Shown here: positions 42,124-49,291 of the stretch, piece by piece
Layout: the number at the start of each line of letters is the position of its first letter
Numbering within the stretch: the stretch's first letter is position 1
Source: an uncultured Clostridia bacterium
Lineage (GTDB): Bacteria > Bacillota > Clostridia > Oscillospirales > Feifaniaceae
DNA: 64,000 nucleotides
Assembly (NCBI GenBank): GCA_944376235.1
Contig: CALWCA010000019.1
Coordinates: 1-64,000 of the forward strand
Direction: 5' to 3'
The notes under the pieces: model-generated
The model's database searches: none
What the model saw: the letters and a program-made list of their open reading frames with translations, nothing else
What the model was told of the DNA's origin: nothing
Made by a program: the position numbers and the translations under genes

Positions 42124-42168
42124 AAAAAATCCCGGGAAAGACATTTGCTGCTTCCCGGGATTTTTTGT
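42124..42168. terminator. Bidirectional terminator between mntP and spoIIP
   Basis: AAAAAATCCCGGGAA pairs with TTCCCGGGATTTTTT around a 13-base loop, with A/T tracts on both sides. Confidence 0.9.
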
Positions 42169-42204
42169 AAGGAGAGCGGGCAAAGAAGGAGTTGACCCGT
42201 GCGC

Positions 42205-43212
42205 TTAAGAAGAGGTTTCCTGCAGCAGCTGGGCGAGCCCCGTGGCCAGGAGCTCTACGGCAGCATCGGCCTGGGCCTGGGTGTTTGCGCAGGTTCCAAC
42301 CTCAACAAGCATGGCTCCGGGCAGCAAGTGCTGATTGTAGCGGTTGGCCGAAATGTGGATAGGACGCATAAGGCCGGGGGTGTTTTGCTCCAGGATCTGA
42401 TAGAGCCTGGCGGCGAGCGCAAGATTTTTCTGCCAGTTCGGATGCTCAAGCCCGTTTTTTGGGCTGCCCACGACCAGCATAAGCTGTGCGGTGCTGACGC
42501 CGTCAATGGTGAGAAGGGGGCGGTATTTGACGCCCTGGGCCGAAATCATGGAATCCCGGTGCAGGTCGATGATGATTTGTACGGATGGGTTTTCGGCCAG
42601 CACCTGTTCGGCAACCGTACGGCTCTTGTTATATGCCTGGTTGAAAGATGGAGTGTCGCAATGGGTTGTGTCATGGATGACGCTTATCCCCAGACGTTCC
42701 AAAGCCGCCGCCAGCGTATCGCCGACGGCAACGACGTTGTTTCGGTCGTCTTGGTCGTAAGTCGAAGCGTCGGGGTCATAGTAGGAGGCGCCGTCGGAGT
42801 AGGCTTCACTGGTATGCGTGTGCAAAATCAAAACCTGGGCACCGTCGGAGGGCTGCCCCAGAGAGGGGATATTTTCCAAAAGAGATTCGTAGTCAACAGG
42901 CAGCCCCGAGAGGTTTTGGTAGTATACCCCGTCTGCCCCTTCGTAGCCCCCCGAAGCGCCTGAAATGGTGATAGAGGAGACCGGGAGCATGCCCTCCGGG
43001 ATGGGGCCTTCGTCGGGAGAGGGCTGGGCGAGAATGAGAGAGGGCAGCGGGCGCTGCAACTCCTCTTCCCCCTCCGGCACAATGGTTGCACAGACCGGAA
43101 GCATGAGAAAAAAACAAAGGGCCGCCAAGAAGCCGCCCATGGCATTGAGCAGTGCGATTTGAGACAGTGCTGAAAATCGGGAAACACGGATTCTGGTGTG
43201 CCGCGCCGGCAT
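42205..43212 (-). CDS. spoIIP: Stage II sporulation protein P
   Basis: 335 residues from ATG 43212 (GGGGGAGG upstream). One membrane helix (about 18-44) leads to the SpoIIP hydrolase domain: VLILHTHTSEAY, RNNVVAVGDTLAAALERLGI, QIIIDLHRDS, LVVGSPKNGLEHPNWQKNLALA and MLVEVGTCANT. SpoIIP is the amidase/endopeptidase that works with SpoIID and SpoIIM in peptidoglycan remodelling during engulfment. In many Clostridia it follows gpr. Here mntP is inserted and spoIIP is inverted. A small gene lies upstream on the same strand. Confidence 0.95.
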   Translation of the reverse strand: MPARHTRIRVSRFSALSQIALLNAMGGFLAALCFFLMLPVCATIVPEGEEELQRPLPSLILAQPSPDEGPIPEGMLPVSSITISGASGGYEGADGVYYQNLSGLPVDYESLLENIPSLGQPSDGAQVLILHTHTSEAYSDGASYYDPDASTYDQDDRNNVVAVGDTLAAALERLGISVIHDTTHCDTPSFNQAYNKSRTVAEQVLAENPSVQIIIDLHRDSMISAQGVKYRPLLTIDGVSTAQLMLVVGSPKNGLEHPNWQKNLALAARLYQILEQNTPGLMRPIHISANRYNQHLLPGAMLVEVGTCANTQAQADAAVELLATGLAQLLQETSS

Positions 43213-43309
43213 GAAAAGACCTCCCCCTTCTAACGCCCTGATGGACAAGGCTGTATCTGTCAAAACTTATGCGCGGGGAGAGACTCTTATGCCTTGCACC
43301 CAAAGGGGC

Positions 43310-43624
43310 CTATGGGAGAAGGGCATGCCGAATGAGGGCCGAAGTCCCCAGCAGGGTCTGGATATGGGCGGGCAGCAGCAGTCGTATGGTCTGGTGCAGT
43401 CTTTCACCGCCCTGCTCAAAACGATCCACCAAGGAGGCCGGCACGAGATAGCGTTGATCCAGGATGATGAGCGCCAGCCCATCCTGCCCGCGTTCTAAGG
43501 AAAGAACTGCGTCAGGGGAGTCGGAAAGAGAGAGGCTGCCTGCTGAAAGATTCAGCCCCGTAACAGTAAAAATGGCCAGGGAGAAGAGGGTAAAGGCGAT
43601 CAAAAAGCTCCCTTTTTTTTCCAT
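43310..43624 (-). CDS. Small membrane-anchored protein upstream of spoIIP
   Basis: 104 residues from ATG 43624, preceded by an ideal AGGAGG on the minus strand. The N-terminus is a signal anchor (GSFLIAFTLFSLAIFTVTGL). The remainder is soluble, with LSLERGQDGLALIILDQRYLVPASLVDRFEQ and a leucine-rich end. I do not recognise a family. The distance to spoIIP (97 bases) and common strand suggest cotranscription, hence a possible sporulation role. Confidence 0.7.
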   Translation of the reverse strand: MEKKGSFLIAFTLFSLAIFTVTGLNLSAGSLSLSDSPDAVLSLERGQDGLALIILDQRYLVPASLVDRFEQGGERLHQTIRLLLPAHIQTLLGTSALIRHALLP

Positions 43625-43732
43625 GTTTCGACCTCCTGTCAATGAGAGAGTGTCAAAAAAGCTGGTTGTTTTCAGGCGATTCAGCCACATCACTTTACAT
43701 TGCCAAAACGAAACGCGGGAAACGTGAAATTT

Positions 43733-43777
43733 TTGACAAATGTGTATATTGCACGTACAAATGGCATTTGATACAAT
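43733..43777 (+). promoter_or_regulatory. Promoter(s) of the symporter gene
   Basis: Two overlapping options are visible: TTGACA (43733-43738) with TACAAA (43756-43761), spacer 17, and TTGCAC (43749-43754) with TACAAT (43772-43777), spacer 17. Confidence 0.65.
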
Positions 43778-43845
43778 GGTAGCATCGCTGTAAGGGCGTA
43801 TACATTTATTCAACAATTCAGCAAACGGTTTTCAAGGAGGGTACC

Positions 43846-45126
43846 ATGAGTCAAATTACCAAGCAAAGTGTCCTAAAGTCGTACCGATTTCCCCTCATCC
43901 TGCTCGCGTCGATTGGCGTGGGTTGTGTGATCGGTGTTGTAGCAGGGGAGAAAGCCGTGGTGTTAAAACCATTTGGTGACGTGTTTTTGAACCTTATTTT
44001 CACCCTGGTGGTTCCGATTGTGTTTTTCTCGATCAGCTCCTCCATCGCCTCCATGGTCAATTTGCGCCGCCTGGGCAAAATCTTGCTGTGGATGATCATT
44101 GTGTTTGTCATCACCGGCCTGATTGCGTCGGTGATCATGATTGGTCTGTGCAAGGCTATTCCTCCGGTGGGAGATACCCAGTTTGAGCTTGACGAGACTG
44201 CTACGGTCGAGCCGCTCAAGTTCAGCGAGCAGGTGGTCAACGCCCTTACCGTCAGCGACTTCCCCAACCTGATTTCGCGTTCCAACATGCTGCCCTTGAT
44301 TTTGTTTACCATCTTCTTCGGTGCGGTCACGGCCAGCTTCGGAGAAAAGGCGGCGTCGGTCATTCGGTTTTTGAATTTGATGGCTGAGATTTTCCTCAAG
44401 ATGGTCAACGTCGTCATGTACTATGCCCCGATTGGTCTGGGCGCATACTTTGCCTATCTGGTGGGAGACCTCGGACCTCAGCTCATCGGCACCTATACCC
44501 GCACCGTCGTGTTTATCTACCTGCCGGCGTGCATCGTTTATTTTGTCGTGTTTTTCGCCCTGTATACCTATGTTGCGGGCGGAAAGCTGGGTGTGAAGAC
44601 TTTTTTCAAAAACGCCCTCAACCCCGTGGCCACATCTTTGGCAACCCAGAGCAGCATCGCCACGCTGCCTGTCAACCTTTCTGCTGCCGAGCGCATCGGC
44701 GTTCCCAAGGACATCCGCGAAATTGTGCTGCCTATTGGCGCGACCATGCACATGGACGGCACCTGCCTCTCCTCCATTTTGAAAATCACAGTCATGTTTG
44801 GAATTTTTGGCCGTCCCTTTGAGGGAATCGGCACCTATGTGTCGGCCATTTTGATTTCCATTATGTGCGGTATGGTCATGTCGGGTGTGCCGGGCGGCGG
44901 CCTCATCGGCGAGGCTCTGCTCATGAGCATTTACGGTTTCCCGGCATCGGCCTATCCCATCATTGTCACCATCGGCTTTTTGGTTGACGCTCCCGCCACC
45001 ATGATCAATGCCGTGGGCGACACGGTCGCTGCCATGCTGGTGACGCGCTTTGTCGAAGGGAAAGACTGGCTTGAGAAAAAGCTTGGCAAAAATTCCAAGG
45101 AGCCGGCCGAAGTGAAAGCCGCGTAA
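43846..45126 (+). CDS. Dicarboxylate/amino acid:cation symporter
   Basis: 426 residues of the DAACS (GltP/DctA) family. Eight membrane helices and the re-entrant signatures are present: SSSIASMVNL, SLATQSSIATLPVNLSAAERIGV (serine-rich HP1), MHMDGTCL (the NMDGT motif with His in place of Asn), and PGGGLIGEALLMSIYGF. It takes up glutamate, aspartate, serine/threonine or C4-dicarboxylates with Na+ or H+. AAGGAGG precedes ATG 43846. Single-gene unit. Confidence 0.94.
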   Translation: MSQITKQSVLKSYRFPLILLASIGVGCVIGVVAGEKAVVLKPFGDVFLNLIFTLVVPIVFFSISSSIASMVNLRRLGKILLWMIIVFVITGLIASVIMIGLCKAIPPVGDTQFELDETATVEPLKFSEQVVNALTVSDFPNLISRSNMLPLILFTIFFGAVTASFGEKAASVIRFLNLMAEIFLKMVNVVMYYAPIGLGAYFAYLVGDLGPQLIGTYTRTVVFIYLPACIVYFVVFFALYTYVAGGKLGVKTFFKNALNPVATSLATQSSIATLPVNLSAAERIGVPKDIREIVLPIGATMHMDGTCLSSILKITVMFGIFGRPFEGIGTYVSAILISIMCGMVMSGVPGGGLIGEALLMSIYGFPASAYPIIVTIGFLVDAPATMINAVGDTVAAMLVTRFVEGKDWLEKKLGKNSKEPAEVKAA

Positions 45127-45148
45127 GTTTTTTTGAATCAAACCTTTC

Positions 45149-45184
45149 AGGAGGCGGGCTTTCGCGTGCGAAAGCCCGCCTCCT
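45149..45184 (+). terminator. Hairpin after the symporter gene
   Basis: CAGGAGGCGGGCTTTCGC pairs perfectly with a complementary arm ending CCCGCCTCCTG around GTG. There is no T-run, so its role as terminator is likely but unproven. Confidence 0.6.
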
Positions 45185-45221
45185 GGGCGTCAGGAGAGCA
45201 GAACTAAGAGGCAATCTTGCC

Positions 45222-45250
45222 TTGCATCAAGGCTTGCTGTATGATATACT
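45222..45250 (+). promoter_or_regulatory. Promoter of the cyclophilin gene
   Basis: TTGCAT (45222-45227) and TATACT (45245-45250) are 17 bases apart. Confidence 0.75.
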
Positions 45251-45314
45251 AAAAAAGCCCGGTGCAAAGGAAGCGGCGCCGAAATAGCCCGTCAAAAAAG
45301 GAGGGACTTTCCAA

Positions 45315-45866
45315 GTGAAAAAGCATCCTGTTGCAACCATTGAAATGGCAAGCGGAAAGAACATCGTGATAGAGCTCTATCCTGAGGAGGCCCCCAACAC
45401 CTGTGCCAGCTTTATCTGGCTGGCAAACCGTGGCCGTTACGACAACAAGACGGTGGATCGGATTGTGCCGGGTTTTGTCATTCAGCCAAGCTATTCCGAG
45501 TTTGACCACGAGGAATGCAGGTATGAGATTGACGGGGAGTTTTTGAGCAACGGGTTTCCCAACCACCTGAAAAACGACGTGGGCTGCGTTGCCATGGGAG
45601 GCGACGGAAAGAGCAGGGCTTCGGGCTGCGAATTTTATTTCACACTGGCCTACCACGAGCGTCTGGACGGCAACTATCCTGTGTTCGGAAAAGTGATCGA
45701 GGGCTGGGATGAGGTTGAGAGGCTGGAGCATGTGGAGCTGGTCAATGTGCCCTGCTCACACCCTGGTATCGAGATCAACCGCCCCGTGACGCCTGAAACC
45801 ATGGTGCGCGTCCGCGTGGAGACCTTTGGCGAGAGTTATCCCGAGCCTGTGAAGCTTCCCAAGTGA
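45315..45866 (+). CDS. Cyclophilin-type peptidyl-prolyl isomerase
   Basis: 183 residues, cytosolic (no signal). The cyclophilin fold shows IVIELYPEEAPNTCASFIWLANRGRYDNKTVDRIVPGFVIQ (partly divergent RxxxxFMIQG motif), CVAMGGDGKSRASGCEFYFTLAYHERLDGNYPVFGKVIEG. It speeds cis-trans isomerisation of proline bonds. GTG 45315 follows GGAGGGA. The next gene is a lipoprotein and may be cotranscribed. Confidence 0.93.
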   Translation: MKKHPVATIEMASGKNIVIELYPEEAPNTCASFIWLANRGRYDNKTVDRIVPGFVIQPSYSEFDHEECRYEIDGEFLSNGFPNHLKNDVGCVAMGGDGKSRASGCEFYFTLAYHERLDGNYPVFGKVIEGWDEVERLEHVELVNVPCSHPGIEINRPVTPETMVRVRVETFGESYPEPVKLPK

Positions 45867-45914
45867 GCGGCTTGCAAAAGAACAAGTAAACGTAGAAAAA
45901 AGGATGATGTTCCC

Positions 45915-46388
45915 ATGATGCGAAGAAAGAGTGCGCTTTTTTTGGGCACTTTGCTTTTGTTGGCGCTGCTGCTGGCATTTGCCGGGTGCAGCAAGGAGGA
46001 AGAAGATACGGGCGACGAATGCGGAAGCCTGGAGGAGCTGGGTGAGAAGGTCGGCTATTCTGTGAATACTCCCATGTATCTGCCGGGGAAGGGTTATACG
46101 GAGAGCTATCGTGCCCTCGAGGGAAACGTGGCGCAGATTGTCTACCAGAGTGACGAGCAAACCATCACTTTTACCATGGCAAAGCAGGCAGATGTGGATT
46201 TGCTGGGCGATGTGAGTGAATTTACCGAGCAGTTTGAAAGCACCTGCAAGGGGTTTTCGGTGCCGCTCTATGGAAAAGGCGGTGTGGCCTATGCGGCGCA
46301 GTGGAGTGAGAACGACAAAACTTTCGCCCTGCGCTTTGAAGTGGGGATTACGCCCGAGCTTTTTGACGAGGTCATCAAGGGTGTGTGA
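45915..46388 (+). CDS. Small lipoprotein of unknown function
   Basis: 157 residues. A lipoprotein signal ending LLAFAGC (Cys25) is followed by an acidic linker (SKEEEDTGDECGS) and a compact domain of about 115 residues, with alternating strands such as VAQIVYQSDEQTITFTMAK and AYAAQWSENDKTFALRFEVGI. The layout resembles DUF4367-type extracytoplasmic domains, but I am not sure. GTTTCC-type spacing is poor and the ribosome binding site is AAAAAAGGATG. Confidence 0.75.
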   Translation: MMRRKSALFLGTLLLLALLLAFAGCSKEEEDTGDECGSLEELGEKVGYSVNTPMYLPGKGYTESYRALEGNVAQIVYQSDEQTITFTMAKQADVDLLGDVSEFTEQFESTCKGFSVPLYGKGGVAYAAQWSENDKTFALRFEVGITPELFDEVIKGV

Positions 46389-46464
46389 AGCTGTTGCCCC
46401 TAAGGGATCAGAAGAACTCAAAAAGCAAAAGGGCAGCTTGTTTGTCTGAATAAGGGCCATTTCA

Positions 46465-46498
46465 AAGGCGCCTTCTGGAAATTCCGGAAGGCGCCTTC
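46465..46498 (+). terminator. Terminator after the small lipoprotein gene
   Basis: AAGGCGCCTTC and a complementary GGAAGGCGCCTT form a strong stem, followed by a modest T content (CTTGGCATTTTT). Confidence 0.6.
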
Positions 46499-46641
46499 TT
46501 GGCATTTTTGGATAGGAAAAGAAAAAATGGAAAAGTGGGATTGGGAAGTGGCATTGTGCAGGCGCGGAATTGCTTGAAAGGGGCAAAGCCCGGAACTTTT
46601 TGGGGCGTTTTGAGCCTAAACAGGAAAAGAGGGGGAATTTG

Positions 46642-47460
46642 ATGAAAAATCAGGTCAAATGGATTTTTTTGGGGCTGGGCTGCCTGCTGGCTCTGACCGG
46701 CTGTACGCAGGCGCCTCTGATAGAGGTTGAGAAAGGCTCTGCGGCATTACTTAGGGTGACAAAAGATGAAATTGCAGTGGAGATCACACGCCCCGAGACC
46801 ATTTTGGAGATGGCAGACGAGCTCAACAGCTTACAGTATGAAGTGCTGGAGCTGCGTCCCACGGAGGATTGTCATGGCTACTGCCTGGAATGGTATGACG
46901 ACCAAGGCCGGCACATGGCGCAGGCCGACATTCTCGATGGCAGACAGTCTGCTATGGGGGGAAAACTGTATCACGTCAAAGACCAGAAGCAGCATCTGGA
47001 GCTGGAACGCTTGGAGCAGCTTTTGGAGGAAAAACGGGAGCAGGAAGTGCAGGCCGAGCCTTTGGTTGGGGTGGACTACGCAGACCGGGGGCTTTTGGGC
47101 CAAAGTGAAGCCCGGTATGAATGGACGGTGGATGCTTCCGACGAGGCCGTGGAGGTTGTGCTTTTGGCGCAGGAAGAGCTGAGAAACTTCAAACTGGTGC
47201 AGCTGGAGTGGAAAGAGAGCCAACCGAGGGGGGAAATGGCGTTTAAAATATCAAAGGAACACGGCAGGCTTGACCTTCTCCCCCAGCACACCCCACTGGT
47301 TGTGACAATGGCCTTTGCCGGCGTTGTCCCCCATGTGGGGATCTCCTTTGAGAGGGAAGACGGGACACAGATGTGTTATGCCATCGGGATGAGCGGGAAA
47401 GACACATCGCTTTTGCTGATCCCCTTTTCAAAGGGCAATGTTTCCGAAACGGCTGCATGA
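46642..47460 (+). CDS. Lipoprotein of unknown function
   Basis: 272 residues from ATG 46642 (AGGGGGAA upstream). A lipoprotein signal ends LLALTGC (Cys21). The mature protein has an acidic, probably helical middle (LERLEQLLEEKREQEVQAEP) between two beta-rich parts. No enzyme motif is visible. It is not clearly related to the other lipoproteins nearby. Function unknown. Confidence 0.75.
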   Translation: MKNQVKWIFLGLGCLLALTGCTQAPLIEVEKGSAALLRVTKDEIAVEITRPETILEMADELNSLQYEVLELRPTEDCHGYCLEWYDDQGRHMAQADILDGRQSAMGGKLYHVKDQKQHLELERLEQLLEEKREQEVQAEPLVGVDYADRGLLGQSEARYEWTVDASDEAVEVVLLAQEELRNFKLVQLEWKESQPRGEMAFKISKEHGRLDLLPQHTPLVVTMAFAGVVPHVGISFEREDGTQMCYAIGMSGKDTSLLLIPFSKGNVSETAA

Positions 47461-47501
47461 AAATGATAGAAAAAATCAGCCTGCGCCGGGAGCTTTGGCG
47501 G

Positions 47502-47531
47502 GAAAAAAGGACGCCTCTTAGAAGGCGTCCT
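47502..47531 (-). terminator. Terminator of the DUF2974 gene
   Basis: On the minus strand AGGACGCCT and its complement form a stem followed by TTTTTT (complement of 47503-47508). Confidence 0.85.
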
Positions 47532-47547
47532 CCTGCAAACGGAAGGC

Positions 47548-48705
47548 TTATTCCTCATTTTGCATTTTTTCCCGGAGCATGAGCACCTGGTCGTGTACCA
47601 GATCCTTCATTTCCTCTGCACTGGCACGGATAAGGGCCCCGATGGTCTGTGAAATAACGTGTCTGACCGAGGGATCCGTGTCGCGGACGGCTTCATAGAT
47701 GGTTTTAAGATTGCGGCGCCAATTGGAGGCAAGGTCGTAAAAGGTTACGGCGTCGGTATGCTGGAGGATGGCGTAAAGAGAGTCGACAAAGGTCTTGCGT
47801 GTGTCGATGTCGAGCTCGCTCAGCCAGGCATTGAGAGTGCGGTTGGTGTATTTCGAGAAATTATCGACATCCTTGATATAGACAAAGGAGCCCTTTTCTA
47901 CAATCCACGAAAAGGGGTCATGCTGGAACAGGGTGAAGGCGTTGCTGGCCACAACAAAGTAGCTCTCGTGCTGTTCAAGCATCAGGCCGATGATGGCGGT
48001 CTGGGGAATGGTTTTGTGGATAAGGCTGTGAATGGAACGGTAGGCAGGGGAGTCAAACACCTCGGGAGGAAACCCGGGACCGTCGTGGTTGTAAACGCGA
48101 AAGATGCGTGCACGATTGTCCTTTGGAAGGTGCATGGCCGCATAGACGGCCAGGTTTCCCCCCTTGGAATGGCCGCCTAAAATTAGGGTTCCCTTGCTGG
48201 TGCGTGCAATTTGCTCGGCATAGCGCAGGGCGGAATATTGGGAGGGGATGTTCTTGGAAAAAGAGAGGTTGAAATCTTCTTTCCATCCGACAACGGTGGC
48301 GTCGGTGCCGCGATAGGCGATGTAGTGCAGGGTGTCGCTTAAGTGAAAGGTGATGGCAGAAAACTGTTCCTCTTCCGTACGGTCGACCACACAGACATGC
48401 TGCGCAACTCTGACATCCCCAAAACGGCGGCTGAGTGCGGCGCAGCGCATGAGGGCAATGTTGCCGTCTGGATTCCAGGTGTGCCGCACATAGGAGCCGC
48501 CAAAGCATTTGGAAAAAATGTCATAAAGGGAGCCACTGCAGGGTGTGGTGCAGGTGTCACATTTGCGGTAGTTGAGATAAGAAAGCTGCGAGAGTATCAG
48601 GCTGTCCACCTCGCAGAAGGGACGCTCGTCAAAGCTCTGATAGCCCAGTTCCCTGATGTAGGAAACAATGTTACCGTTGCCGCGTGAATTTGCCCGGCCT
48701 GACAT
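47548..48705 (-). CDS. DUF2974 lipase-like protein
   Basis: 385 residues of the Mbeg1-like/DUF2974 family. The alpha/beta hydrolase core has the nucleophile elbow LILGGHSKGGNLAVYAA with Ser in GHSKG, preceded by TLHYIAYRGTDATVVGWKEDFNLSF, a class 3 lipase-like strand. YNHDGPGFPPEV follows. A CxxC pair (CDTCTTPC) lies near residue 50. No signal peptide, so it is cytosolic. Substrate unknown. AAGGGGAT precedes ATG 48705. Confidence 0.88.
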   Translation of the reverse strand: MSGRANSRGNGNIVSYIRELGYQSFDERPFCEVDSLILSQLSYLNYRKCDTCTTPCSGSLYDIFSKCFGGSYVRHTWNPDGNIALMRCAALSRRFGDVRVAQHVCVVDRTEEEQFSAITFHLSDTLHYIAYRGTDATVVGWKEDFNLSFSKNIPSQYSALRYAEQIARTSKGTLILGGHSKGGNLAVYAAMHLPKDNRARIFRVYNHDGPGFPPEVFDSPAYRSIHSLIHKTIPQTAIIGLMLEQHESYFVVASNAFTLFQHDPFSWIVEKGSFVYIKDVDNFSKYTNRTLNAWLSELDIDTRKTFVDSLYAILQHTDAVTFYDLASNWRRNLKTIYEAVRDTDPSVRHVISQTIGALIRASAEEMKDLVHDQVLMLREKMQNEE

Positions 48706-48904
48706 AGATATCCCCTTTCCCCTTAATAAAGAAGGCCGGCCTTTTTGAAAAAGAGGCCTTTTTTGGAATGAAATTTATTATAAAGGATTTTTTCTCCAAA
48801 ATCAATCGGGGAAAAGGCGCTGCAAAAGAGTGTGGACAGGAGAAAAAGGCGTCACAGGCCAAAATGCGTCTGCAATTGATTGGCCGGGCTCCGTCAGCCT
48901 TTTC
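48706..48904. other. Intergenic, no gene seen
   Basis: About 200 bases upstream of the divergent units. It contains AT-rich stretches near 48765-48800 that may hold the promoter of the minus-strand gene, but I could not place boxes with confidence. Confidence 0.4.
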
Positions 48905-48934
48905 TTGACAAGGGGCAGGGCGGGACGGTACAAT
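48905..48934 (+). promoter_or_regulatory. Promoter with long leader
   Basis: TTGACA (48905-48910) and TACAAT (48929-48934) are 18 bases apart. The next credible start is ATG 49292, which leaves a leader of about 350 nt (48941-49291). It contains short complementary segments (for example GCCCTGCTGGGGC and GGGGATTTCCCCC) but no RNA family I recognise. Confidence 0.65.
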
Positions 48935-49291
48935 TTGATGGACACACCAAAGCGGCCACAAAGGATGACAAAGGAAGACAGCCAGACGGACTGAAGCTGT
49001 TACACCGGCCTGTTTCATGTAAAGCAAATCACCATAACAGATATGTCTGACCTGCCGACGAGATGCCCTGCTGGGGCACTGGGTGGCAGATGGGGCAGGA
49101 GTTTGGAAAAAGTCCGAAAAACAGGGGATTTCCCCCAAAAGAAGGTCATTGATTCAGGACGTTCCGAGGAATGACAAGGGGAATCCCTTTTCACAAAGGC
49201 CCTTGGCGGACATGCGGCTCCAAGAGATGGCACGGCCCTCGTAAAAGAGGGGCGCAGCAGCGCAGGACATTTTAGCAAGGAGATGAGGTCA

